Source of the DNA: Nymphaea colorata | Taxonomy: Eukaryota; Streptophyta; Magnoliopsida; Nymphaeales; Nymphaeaceae | Length of the DNA stretch: 64,000 bases | Direction: 5' to 3' | NCBI RefSeq assembly: GCF_008831285.2 | Contig: NC_045146.1 | Location: 16,051,149-16,115,148 of the forward strand | Shown here: in pieces, positions 25,406-37,800 of the stretch | Numbering within the stretch: the stretch's first letter is position 1 | Layout of the letters: the number at the start of each line of letters is the position of its first letter | Notes under the pieces: generated by a model | What the model was told of the DNA's origin: nothing | What the model saw: the letters and a program-made list of their open reading frames with translations, nothing else | The model's database searches: none | Translations under genes and position numbers: made by a program

Positions 25406-28400
25406 GATCTTCAATTATCTCTTCTGTGACCGCTTTGGTTATGTTAATTCCTGAATGACTCAATTATCAAAATTGGAAGTCAGACACAAGTGGTTCAATA
25501 CCCTAAAAAGACCAATCTGGACTAGGCAGTCTGACTTGATCTAGGTCGATTGACTATAAATAAATAACACACGGTTATATGGAACTAAATACATAACCAT
25601 ATATATAATTACACAGAGAGAGAGAGAGAGAAGGACTTCATACATTTATATTTATAGGTCACACATAAGTTGGCTGAAAAGCAGCTATGGTTACTAATTG
25701 ACTAGTCTGGCCAGGAGTGGACACAGGGGGGCTGGCAGGGGCCATGGCCCCTCTCAGTTTTTAATAAAAAAGTTACATGTAAAGTGCAAAAATTTTGGTT
25801 TAATAACCTATATAAAAATTTTGAAAAATAATATTTCAGTCCCTGTTAAAATTTTGAAACTATACTTCGGCCCCTACAACAAAAAATTCCTAGCTCTGCC
25901 CCTGAGTCTGACCAACTAGTTGCTGGCTTGAAACACAGGTCATATGATAACTGAGACAACTGATAGTCAGGACAACTAGTGTATGGCACAAGGCTGAGCC
26001 CAACATGTATCTCCTTACAAAGTGAACAGCCTTTCTGCAACATCTAAGCAAGATGATTAACTCTTCCGGTGACAGTTGACAATGTGGTATAATGACCATT
26101 GTTACCATATATGTGCATCGATGAAGACATCATTTTCATTATTTTCACACCTGAAAAGGCTGACAGTTTAGCATCATAACCATGGATAGATGAACATTAA
26201 TGAGAACGTGGTTCTAATAATCTCACACCTGAACTAAATATTTTTTTTCTTAATCTGCATCTGAAGCTGATAAATGAATTCTTGTTTAAAAATGTTCACA
26301 AATGTCCACCAAGCATGTCCAACTGCTCATGTTCTCTTTGCTGCATTGCAACATAGTTACACTATCAACTACCTCTTGACTACAAGCCCCCAACGGTGTA
26401 CCAGATAAAATCCGCACGCAGTAGTGATCAATGAGGTATCACAGCTCGATAAAGAATAGTTGTCTCAAGATGATTAGAACCAAGCACCTAGTGCAAGTTA
26501 ACATACTGGACTTGGCATTTACTTTGACATTGTAGGGGAAAAGTAAAGAGAAGACACTTCTTTTAGGAGGCTTCACTTCTCATTTTCCATAGAATAGCTA
26601 TCACTTTTATATAGGCTCAGTCTCTCATGTAACCATTTGGAAATGGTTTCAATCGTCAAATATCATAATCGTTTCTGGAGGTTTAACAAAAGAAACAAAA
26701 AGTTTTTCAATTGAGTTGTATCAAGGAACCCTGTAATGGAAAAATCTCTATTGAAAGGACATCCCTTGATACAGCCCCAACTCTCAAGCAAGGGTAGCCC
26801 CTTCTAACAAAGTTTAGTTCAGAAAAAATGCCACTTTACCGGAGTTTGAACCATGAAAACTAATTTAATCTATACGTACTAATTTTGGTACCACGACATG
26901 ATTAAGGTGTTAATCTAACCAAAATTTTTTTACAAGATAATATAAAGTGCTGAATCAAACTTCAAGTTATATCTAGAATCAAATTTAGATTGATAATTCT
27001 GCAGCAAGAAAAACCCAACTAACTATTGAAGATTAAGGCAAAAAATATTTGCCTGTAGATCAACCTAATAATTTAAACAGCAAATCAAAAAACCAGTGGC
27101 CATCTAGACCAAGAAAAATCACAAGAACTCTTACCACACAGAACCAATCACAGTCACCTTCACCCTTGCTCTAGGGAGTGAGGAGAAAGCAGTAAATACC
27201 TCACATAATTCAAAATCTAATGGCTACTATGATAAAATTTCAATTTAAAACTAAAAATATGAGCTGGAAAAAAAAAAGTGTAACGGCTACTTTCAACATG
27301 ATATGCAAGGCATACTCAATAAAGATGAATCTAATTCCTACCTATTACGCTGGAAACTCGAAGTCTTAAATATAAACTGATGCTTAGCTGCCTTCCCTGG
27401 AAATTCTATCTTGCTCAGCCCAAAAAGAGAAATACACAAGTAGTGAGTCCTACTGATTCAGTGAGCATACACTCAAGATCATGTCAATTGAACGCAAACA
27501 CATGATGTTAAGTTATTAACAGTTAATAGGTAACAGCACATCAATAGACATTCGAGCTTATCTCTTAGAGTTATTATGTAAGCTCAAAACTTAATTGTTT
27601 GTTATTGAACTCGCTTAAAACTACAATTCACTGCCATTGGATTCTAGCTTTCTCATATCAATCTTTTCCTTAAAGGTCACTCTATCACCTCAAGAGAGAC
27701 TCGCTCTCCACTTGAGGTTCCACTCTTGAAGGACTCGCTCCTTCGTGGAATTTTATGACTAGTGAGCATCTCCCTTTTTTTCGGCTCTCCAAAAGTAATA
27801 AGGCAGGAGAGTTAAGAGGACTCCTCCTCGCCCCTTGCAGGCCATGCCTCTTGGGGGCTATCAGTGGTCACTGCCCTTAGGCAGCCCTTGCAGCCAGTCA
27901 CGATAGAGATCTGCTAAAAAATTTTATTAACATTCTGATAATTTGTCTTCTCATTATAATTGCTAGCCTTCAAATATATCAGTTTCTATTAACAAATTCT
28001 CGACTCAATTCACAAATAACTGATTTCTTAACAAGCCAATCTCTACAATATGACATAGTCCATTGTTTTTAACCGTAGTTCTAGCCCAGCTTGTAAACTG
28101 AATTTAATTCCTTCGTCAAACAGCTCAATCACACATGATACAATAAGATAATCATAAAAGATGATTTAAAGAACTTCAAATAGCTATGACATCTAAATTT
28201 AAATCTGTATAGCATATAACGCAACAAATCATGGTTCAGCAATAGGCCCATCATGCTCCATCTACTATATTTATCTATTTCATGGTCCGTACATTAAACA
28301 ATTAAATAGCTCATAAACAAACATTAGAATTCAGCTGTGCTAACAAACTTCTGCATGTTTGAACATAAGCATCAATGCTTCAACAGACTAAACATCAAAA

Positions 28401-29027
28401 ATATATGCTTGAAAGAAATTATACTAAAAATTTGCTCACCAAAGAATAAAACACAATTCAATACGCTCTCCAAGCATGTCCTTGGGTGCGGTTTCGCGAT
28501 CCAGCCCACCTAGTGACAATTAAGTAACATACTTAGTTATTAACCTTAATTAGAGGTCCTAACCCATTCACCTTCTACGTCCACCAGCCTCACCAACAAT
28601 GGACCCTTCAACTATGCTGCCAAGCCTTCCCAAATACACCCCTTTTATTCCAGCCCATACAAGGCTATTAAAGCCCCTTCTAATTTTGAAATTAACTCTA
28701 ATTAAGACCCAAAAATGGACTCTACAGCTTCAGCCCCAAGTGAACAATACAGAACTGAAATTTCTCTCTTTTCCCAACATTCTGTGCTTAAAATTACATC
28801 CTTAAACATCGACACCCAAATTCAGAGAAACAGCCCTCAGATACTCAACCGCATATCCCATTCATCCCTTTTTGGACAAAAAATACCATTTCTATCAAAA
28901 AATTCATGCTAGGACTGATAACAACCAGATTCTCTATCATAAATTAACAAGGCAGAGATTCAAGCTTCTAATCAAGAAAGGAGTTTTAGAAAAATGAAGA
29001 AGGCAATGGAAATCGGATGACTTACCT
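25406..29027 (-). other. Leader introns of the neuroguidin gene (putative) and repeats
   Basis: Upstream of the start codon on the minus strand lies CGGTCACAG at about 25429, a plausible acceptor just before GAAGAGATAATTGAAGATCATGG. Further upstream are two segments with good splice borders: 28509-28440 (ACTAG before, GTGAGC after) and 27170-27135 (CCCTAG before, GTAAGAG after). These could be 5' UTR exons. The rest is AT-rich and contains a degenerate repeat (25712-25909) and a pair of hairpins (27688-27748). No other gene is recognised. Confidence 0.45.
25712..25909 (-). repeat. Degenerate dispersed repeat, copy A
   Basis: On the minus strand this reads AGGGGCAGAGCTAGGAA, then an AT-rich body with TTTACATGTAA, then GGGGCCATGGCCCCTGCCAG. 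A diverged copy in the opposite orientation lies at about 32263-32425. Repeats of this layout, with a 'GGGGC(G)GAGCTAGGA' end and a GGGCC-rich end, are common in plant genomes; I do not assign a superfamily. Confidence 0.5.
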
Positions 29028-29170
29028 CCGCTACCGCCCCTCTTCCCCTCTATCTCTCAATCCCTCGTCCACTCTCATCCTCCCTTGTCTCTTCTCTCTC
29101 TTTCTCTCTTCACCTCTCCCGCGATTTCTCTCCCGTTCTCTCCCTGTCTCCCTCGATCGCTCTCTCTGCT
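29028..29170 (-). promoter_or_regulatory. Putative non-coding first exon (5' leader) of the neuroguidin gene
   Basis: On the minus strand this is a GA-rich tract beginning about 29170 (after CTTTATTTTAAAGG) and ending GCGGTAGCGGAG, followed by a consensus donor GTAAGT at 29027-29022. Such purine-rich leaders with a donor are usual in plant 5' UTR exons. It contains only a short ATG frame. It points toward the neuroguidin start codon, with no other minus-strand gene between, so the assignment is by position and splice motif only. Confidence 0.45.
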
Positions 29171-32100
29171 TTCCTTTAAAATAAAGAAGAGGCGAGAAAG
29201 GGGCGGTAGGTTTCGATATTTAAAATTTTCCTAAACAGCCCTTCTGAAAAACTTAGGGGCGTAACAGTCACTCTAAAGTGGGTGTTGGAAGGCCAAAACG
29301 CAACCGAGACACACACAGCCCCCACATACACGTATCCACCTTTTCTCTCCACAGAAAATTCCCCCTTTTCCCTCCCGCTGACAAGAACAATCACACCCTT
29401 CTCTCCAGTAAAACCCAAAGGCCGGTGGCTTGGATATGGCAATGACAGAACAATATGTTTGGATGTGGCAGAGAAGAACCCCCTACGGGCGGTAAAAGGA
29501 ACAAGAAGACTGTCAACTAGTGACCAATAGGCGGACAGGATGAAGAAGATGACGAAAAACAAAAAGAATGCAGGATGAGGCATAATGAGAGGTTAATGGC
29601 GCGTACCTGCGCTTCGCTAATGGCGGGAAGCAGTGGAGGTACTAGCGGCGGAGTGGGTTTCCCTCTCCCTCGCAAAGCAGCGGTTTCGTTCTCAACACAT
29701 TCACTCGGTCGTTTCGCTCGCAAAATACAAACGTTCTGTCTTATCCCCGGTAATGTAGTGGCGTGTTTGATGGAGGGGAAAGTAGAATTCGGGAGCGCGG
29801 ATAGCTTCCACCCGTCAAACATAAGACCCTGGTGCCAGCTCGACTAGTAATACGTTCAATTTCAAAATATATCAAAAACCGCAAAATCAGTGTTGAATTT
29901 CACTAAGATATTAAATTCAATAAAATTTTTGTTGAATGGATAAGCTGAGATTATGCATGTTCTTATTGGATTAAAGGCAAACTCTTGCTGTTTAATAGCC
30001 AAAGCATGCAATTACGATGTCACAAATAGAACACCTCTCTATACAAAATTTTCACGTTATATATATCATTATTGAGTGTCCATATGTACAGATTCAGTTA
30101 TGAATATAACATATTTAAAATCAATATAAAAAGAACAAAAAGTTGGTTCTATTCCCAAAATTAAGAACCCAACCATGTCGATTTAAGAGATGCATGGATA
30201 CCATATAATGATTTTGGATATTGACATGGGATCCAAATGAACCGGCATCGTTAAATATCCAAATCCAATTTGTCAATAAAGCACGTGATTTTAGTAAATA
30301 ACATCTCTGGAATTTGAATAAAATTTGCTTGAAAAAAAAAACATTAAGTTAGACACCGGGTTTCTCCTATGGTAACCAACCAATGGGATTGGATAATGGA
30401 TATGCATGAAATCCTGACCTCTCTCTCTCTCTCTATCTCGAACTAAATACCATGATAAGCAAACAGAGAACATTGGAGGAGAGATGGTGTTTACTACAGT
30501 ACACTTGAGTGCACATGAACATCTCTCTTACAAAATAAATGCTATGATAAGCAAATAGATTAGACAATCTAAAACATCAAAAATCAAAAGTTTGTTAAAC
30601 CAATGACTAATCAAGATCAGACGGTACTTGTCGATCACAAACAAATAAAATATGTATATCTATATGAAAATATACACATAAATGTATATATTTGTGCAAA
30701 AAGTTACACATTACAGGTCAAGAACTGGTCAGTTGAATAAAACCTAAGCTAATTAATTGACTATATAAACTAAACCGATTTAACTGGAATCAATTGGGTC
30801 ATTCATTCTATTCATATCAAATGATGAAGATTAAGTTGGAAGGTGAAAGCCAAGTTGTTTTTTCAATAAATCAAAATACGTGGGGTTAGTGTTCTTATTA
30901 TTGTTCTTTCATTTTTCTTTATGTTTCTCCCCTCCTTTGAGGGATGCTTCAGTCTCGTAGGGGGCATTTGATTCACTTGGGACCAGTGAGATTATATAAC
31001 CATTAGTGTTGTTGTTTAAGAATGGGAATTGCATTATCAAACAAATAGTTTTGATCATGGAATTATAGGCTCATTCCATAATCAAAATTATATTATTGTA
31101 ATCCCATATTAGGAGGTGGAATTATGATTTCAGAGTTATAATGACATTGATTCGTTTGCAGTTCTCCTGGGGACGTCCTTTTTCTTTTGCCTTCTTCGTT
31201 GCAGTCGCGTCAATTACGCTAATGGAGGCCATGATTTAAGCTAAAACGCCTTTGTTTATCCATTTAAGTAATTGGACATATGAAAATGAGATCCACCAAT
31301 ATCACGTTCGAGCTTATTAAATACACCATTAAACAACTCAGTTATAGTGACCTGTTAGATCCAAGTTCAACCACTAATCAAATTCAAACTGGCGGATCCA
31401 GATCTGAATTCAGAACTCAAGCCAACAGACGACGTGCTAAAACGCTCACCTAGCTGCTGTCAGCTGCTTCAATTCTGATACAGTAACTCGTTTGCCTTGA
31501 GACTCTGGATCCAAACAAGGTTGAAACATGTTCAACCCATTTGCATTTTATTGAACAATATTTTAGCTCCCCACTTCCTTGCACGTGAAGCACACAACCA
31601 TATGAGTGGTGCGAATGTAAGAATATGCTATTGGAATCCATAAGCATCACTTAATGAGATTAAAACCCGTTTCGCTTATTCCAATTGATGTTTGGATTTG
31701 GATCTGATTCGAATATAATGGCATACAACTATCATCCTTGACAGCTGAAAAATAGTTGTATGGAGTGGACCGACGAGAACAAGAGGTTCCTATCAAATCA
31801 GCTTCATTTGGAGTTGTTTGGTTGTTGTCACAACGTTCCGAGATAAAATGCCTATAACAACAACTGAAGAGTGCTTCCTAAAACACATAATTGGCCTTTG
31901 ATGCTATTTGCTTGATCACACAGTAAAATGTAATACATTTTCTCGAATCAGAAGTTTTGCAAGACAAAAAAAAAAAAACACCAACTAGATGTTATTTAGT
32001 AAGCATTCGATAATGTGTTAATAAATCGATTAAGGGGTTAGCATAAATAGTGTAATTATTACTGTAGAAAACGAGGATTTGCCCACGGAAATTGGTTTTG

Positions 32101-32640
32101 GAAGTTGATCAAATCACGGTTTATTTTCTTCTATGAAATATATGAGTCAAAGTATGATTCTAAATCCAACTAAGTCTAATTGAGGAAAGGTTGACTCGAG
32201 CCAGAATCTAAAATATTTAATTGATTCATATGCAACAGAAGACATCATACAAACATTCAACTAGGGGTGAAGTTAGAAAATTTTCAACTCAAATTAAAGT
32301 TTCTAAATATTGACAATCATCAAAATATAATTTTTCTAAAATTTGATATACAACAAGTGAAAATTTACATGTAATTATTTTTTTTAAGTGGGGTTAAAGC
32401 CCCTGCGGGCCCCTCATTGACTAGCTAATGAGTTATTGACCGACATTATGTTTTTTTTCCATGAAATGTACATAGGTGAGTGATGCAATGCTTGAAATGC
32501 AAGTCTAGTGTTCACACAAGTATAGGAAGGTTGTGAGGAAATAAAATTATACATGCCACGTATCGGAAATTCACTACGTAAGAGGCTTCTTTTGGATATT
32601 ACAGTGAAGCACAGGCCCTTGAACAGACTTTTAGAATCCC
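29171..32640. other. Intergenic region upstream of the neuroguidin and SABRE-like genes
   Basis: No gene is supported. The segment 29575-29847 is GC-richer and open on both strands (90 aa on +, 101 aa on -), but neither frame resembles a known family. The rest is AT-rich with scattered CT repeats near 30419-30435 and the diverged repeat copy at 32263-32425. Promoters for both divergent genes must lie within this interval. Confidence 0.5.
32263..32425 (+). repeat. Degenerate dispersed repeat, copy B
   Basis: This begins AGGGGTGAAGTTAGAAAATTTT, contains TTTACATGTAATTA, and ends AAAGCCCCTGCGGGCCCCTC. The order of landmarks matches the reverse complement of 25712-25909, with many substitutions, so both are old copies of one family. 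Confidence 0.45.
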
Positions 32641-32887
32641 CCATGAAAATATCAAAAATTAGGAAAGACTGGTAACGTATTTATGAATCTCTCGATCCCT
32701 CTCGCTCCGATTCATTCGCACAGAGAGAAGACCGAGCGCCTTTCTGTTCGTCTTCTCCGCATTCTCTGCCATCTCTCTTCCTCTCCCTCTCTCTGGGGCC
32801 TCGGATCTCGGGGGTTAGGGCAAGCCCCGACCGGAAGCGCACCGATCTCGCGCCGGGGAGGGGGGGATCTAGGGTTTCACTCTCGAT

Positions 32888-32944
32888 ATGAGGAGATGCG
32901 CGGGGTTTCTTGGCCAGTTCCAGGAGGAATTCCGGATGGACTGA
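32888..32944 (+). CDS. Short upstream open reading frame in the SABRE-like leader
   Basis: ATG at 32888 opens an 18-codon frame ending TGA at 32942-32944, only 45 bp before the main start at 32990. The peptide MRRCAGFLGQFQEEFRMD has no known relatives that I recognise. It lies in the CT/GC-rich leader just upstream of the coding start and could reduce translation of the main frame. Its presence in the mature mRNA depends on the transcription start, which is not determined. Confidence 0.4.
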   Translation: MRRCAGFLGQFQEEFRMD

Positions 32945-32989
32945 TTGCAGGACGCTGCAGTTCGAGGATATTTGGACTTGACGGGCGTG

Positions 32990-34046
32990 ATGGGTTCGTC
33001 GCCAGTGAAATATCTCTTTTTTCTCTTACTTGTCTCTGCCGCAGGCTGGATCGTCTACGTGTGAGTGTTTTCAGCTGTTTCGCGCTTTCATTATCAGTTT
33101 TTATTAGGGAAACTGGACGTCCACAACGTTATTTTTGTTAAGAAAGATGTTAGCTTTGCTAGCTGTTTGTTGAATTAGGCTTCGATTGATCCATGTTGGA
33201 ATTTGACTATGTCGGTATTCGGATCATTGGGGCTTTAGAGCGATAGTTTGGAGGTGACATGCGAGGAGCTAGGCCTTTTCTATTGAGGAGTATTTCGTTG
33301 TTCGTTAGTTGAGCTTGTGATTTTCTTTTTTCTGAACCATGCTTGCAAATGCTTTGCAATGTAGTAGCAAGGATTAGTTGAGCATTGGAAACGCCACCAG
33401 AATGGAATTATTTTGGTTCTTTTGCTTTTTCTCATGTTCAGTTCTATTTAGTGGCAGTCTAAAACGTGAATTGGCCAAATAAGCACGGAAGAGGACAGCA
33501 TAAAGCAGGGCCAACAAGAGAGTCATATCTTCTACCACATAAAAATGAATGGTAGACTTATTCAGAGCTGAGTTTCAACCCAAGGCTGCCGGTGGGAGGC
33601 ACCTCCAAGACCGACTGCGCCTGGTCAAGGTTGACTAGAGCAGTAGATCGGTTAAAACCAGTCTCTCCATTGTTTTGAATAGGTCATCGAGTTGGCTCGG
33701 GCAGAGCTCGACCTGAAAAAGGCTGCCCTAGATTGGTCAAGAATACCTGCTAGACTGCTAGTGCATGTTCTGAGGCTTGGCTTATACACCACCTTTCTCA
33801 AGCAGAATGCCTAATTGTTACCAGCAGACCTGATATTGGTAGTTTGGATATTTCTTCCGAAACAATCATCTTATCCTCTTGTTTTCACCTGGCTTCTTTG
33901 CTATATGTTCCAGCCACTGCACTGGCCATCTTATCCCTTACGTTGGCCATCCTCTTTCATGAATTAAATAATCTTAGTAGCAACCAATGGGATACTCGTA
34001 CTCAGTGTTCCCTTGAATCTGCTGTTGTCGAATCATGAATCATGGT

Positions 34047-34092
<46 letters not shown>

Positions 34093-34758
34093 CACACACA
34101 CATACAAGTTTGATGTTCAGACATATGCTATATGCTCTTTTCGTTCTTTGTTTATATTGTATCTTCTTTATGAATCTAATCTTATAGATATAATCTTTTA
34201 ATTGTTTTAAAATTTTAATCATAAGTATGTATTAAAACTGACTAAATTTTCATGTTCAGAGATATCCATCTGTGTGTCTTGGATATATCCATTCTTTTGT
34301 GTACATAAATAATACATACACACACACACATACATACAGATATATTATGTACACAAAAGAATGGATATATCCAAGATCACTTATCGCGATGGCTAAAATC
34401 TGACCACGTAAAATGCATACGTAACATTGTTTAAACTTAACCTCAACATGCTAATGTTTATGACTATATTTTAGTATCAGACATGCTGTGGTTTAAGTTG
34501 ATTTAAATCTTAATTTAAATTTACTACCAATTTGTTGGTGTTATAAGAGCCACTAATTTTCCTGATGGCTCAGAAAAGACATCTAAACCTGAAAAAAGAC
34601 TGACATAATATATATATTTCCTGCCAAATTACTCTTAAGATCAAATCTACAAGGATCGATTGCACAAAAGAACACTCTAAGCATGCAAGTTAAGTGGTCT
34701 ATTTGGTATTTGATATAGGATACCCATCTGAATGTTAATGCTCATTTTCTTAAACCAA

Positions 34759-34847
<89 letters not shown>

Positions 34848-37800
34848 GTATATATATATACAGATATATATGTTTCGGTTTCAGAAAATGAGCATTAAGC
34901 CATTAACATCCATTAAGGACTACTTTTGAATGTATTGTAATAGCACTGCACATGAAGTTGCAGGATTTAAGAAACCAAGGTTGCCTATGGAGCCACACTA
35001 TTTGCTTCAGTAACATCTGCAGCATGAGATGGAGAAAAACTTAGAAAACAAGAGGGATGGAAAAAAGGCAAGATGATGAGAGTCATTGTTGTAGTTTTAT
35101 CTTATCTTTCTCCAGCTATGTACAAATTGCACCTTTATATGATACTGAAAGTTTCAATTCCTGGAAATGACAAGGATAGTCCTCATGGTCATAAAATACC
35201 AAAGCAAGATGATATTCAGTCACGAGGCTGTGCTAGTGAGCTCTAATCAACAATATGCAGTGGGCTGAGAAGTGGATATGTGGAGTCAGTTATTACTTAT
35301 TAGTATTGTGCTATGGTCTTGGAAGCTTGTTGTTGCTTCTTTAAGGCAGCTCCCTTCATTGTGCAGATTTCTATAATGCGTGCAAGCAAAGAGTACTGAT
35401 GAGCAGCATGCTTTTTAATTGTACTAGGTAGAAATTGGACTTTTCAGTGAAGACCAAGAATCAGTTTTACTAGGAATCAGCCTTTGGGGAGAAATTTTTG
35501 AATCTCCAATGATTTCTTTTTGCTGTTTTTATTATGAAAGTGGGAGATTGCTGAAGCTATAGAGGGCCCCAGGGACATTTTGTTTTTGTGGGCTGGTGAG
35601 GCTGGAGATAACAAATGCTTATCCCATCAGTTGATTATTTGTCTTCTATGTACTTTGTAATTTATTTGATGCATATATGTTTGAGTTTATAAGTTTATAG
35701 GAGTAAGTTGGGCTTGCAGTTGAATGATTCTTCTATCTGAGCCAAATAAGTCCTAGTGAAGTTGAGGGATGCAGTCAAAGTTTTTCTTTTCGGTTTATAT
35801 TTAATTCTTAGTTTGCATATTCTAATAGGTGGATGCATCTTTCTTCACTTTTGCTTTGGTCATTTAAGTGTAGTTTTTATTTTGAAAGGAGAATATGAGT
35901 ATTTTTTCCAACATGAATGCACTAAAAAAGAATATAAATTATAAAGTAATTTCATGTGAGTGCAGTTATTTGGTGCTATCTCCAGAAGTCATATAGAAGG
36001 CGTATATATTTCTCCTGTATTGTTTGGGGGGTTTCTGTTAAGAAATTGGGGCTTTAGGCTTTTTTTGTGGATATGCTGCAATGCTGAGCATTCATGCTTT
36101 AATCAAGTTATCAGCAAGTTTCTATTTTATTTGAATGTCTCCTTTTTCAAGTTCTGCAGTTTTATATTACAGAATCTTTGTCTTCTTTTGTACAATCCTT
36201 TTTTACCTTTTGGATGGAATAAACTAGTATCCTTCTTGTTTCTGCATCTAAGCAAATTTTTCTGGTCCCACTAATGATGTAAGTTTGCTTTCGAGACAAT
36301 GAATTCCATATATTGCCAGGCATGTCCTGCATATGGTCATTGAGGTACCTTTTTGTTGTTTTAACTCTGAACTTATTTGCTCTGAATTTCATGGCTATCT
36401 AGATTTGCGGCAAGGTTGTTGGCTTGGTTGTTGAGCCGGGCACTTGGAGCTTCTGTTGGATTTCGTGTTGCAGGATGCAACTCCTTAAGAGAAGTGGTGG
36501 TGAAATTTAAAAAGGTTTTTGATTTTTATCCTATTAATCTTTGAGAACCATGGACTTTGTAGCATTATCTATTTGAATTTTTCTAAAAGCATTTTATTTC
36601 TTGCCTGGTGAATTGTCATGCTATTACAGGGAGCTGTTGAATCAATATGTGTTGGAGAAATCAAGCTCAGTTTACGGAAGTCCCTTGTCAAGCTTGGATG
36701 CAGCTTTATATCACGAGATCCAAAGTTGCAGTTTCTAATATCTGATCTTGAAATTGTAATGAGGCCTCAAGGGAAAAGGACTAAGAAGTCTACTTCGAAG
36801 AAGCCTCGTTCTTCCGGTAGAGGAAAGTGGATGATTGTGACTAATGTTGCAAGGTTTCTCTCTGTGTCTGTCATGGAATTAGTTGTGAAGGTATGCCTTT
36901 TGCAGTTAATGCATAACTCTGGATTCTCCCCGATTCTGCCATCTTATCTTATCTTGGAAAATCTCTTCCTTCTTTTATCTAATGTATAATTTAATGAGGA
37001 TGATGCAGATGTAGCACTATATTTCCTCACTTTCATTTATCTTTATCCGTTTGTCATGGCTGTCCACATCCCATGTCCTGCACATGGTTGTAGTTGAATG
37101 TGTACAGTCACATAAGAATATGTCACTCAATTTCATTTTCGTTTGATGCTAGGACTGCTAGGCCAGTATTTTTGCTGTCTCTCTCTGTGTTCATGCCTAA
37201 GCTCATTGAACCTTGGTTCTTTCATATTTTGTTTTATAGTATGGAAGCATCCAGTTGGTTAGACTTTTTTGTTTACTTGTTTGTTTAAGTTCTTCCTTTC
37301 TGCTTTTAATTTTCCGTTTATCTTATTTTATAGAAGCCTTGTAGAACATAATTTGTTTAGATTTAAGAGAACATCTTATGCAATTTGTACATGATGTTGT
37401 GAGAAATGAATGAAAATTACTATATTGTACAAGAACATAAAAACAAAAGAAGAAGATATAGATAGATTCACCTTTTATTGCCTTTCCTAGTATGCACATA
37501 TATTATGTTGATCCGAACCACTTGTTGGCTTCCTTCTGAAAGGGGATAAATCTGTAAAGGCGTAACGGAGTTGGAATTCTTGATGAGGCTTTGTAGCATT
37601 TGCGAGTGTTGATGTATGATAAAGGTTTCAAGGGGGAGGAGCTGATGGTAGAAGCTCCTTAAACTTTCTGATTCAAAATCTGACTATGATTTCCATGGGA
37701 ATATCTTTCCCCAATTTTTTGAGAAATAAATTATTTCAGATGATCTGTGGATTGATTTCTGCTCATTTTGGTTATCTACTTTGTGGATATTGTGGTTTAT

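Larger units (their letters stand above)
33061..36402 (+). other. SABRE-like intron 1 (3.3 kb) rich in hairpins and microsatellites
   Basis: The intron starts GTGAGT and ends TATCTAG. It separates the signal-anchor exon from exon 2 and contains CT and TA runs (about 34051-34090), a perfect 31-bp inverted repeat (34278-34375) and a TIR-bounded TA-repeat element (34735-34898). Short frames inside have no family signature. Confidence 0.7.

Noticed and set aside
29517-29847. Overlapping frames of 90 aa (+) and 101 aa (-) in GC-richer DNA upstream of neuroguidin
   Set aside because: Neither frame has a recognisable domain or onward exons; open frames on both strands are expected in GC-rich promoter DNA.
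34762-34929. Tyr/Ile-repeat frame
   Set aside because: It is a translation of the (TA)n repeat.
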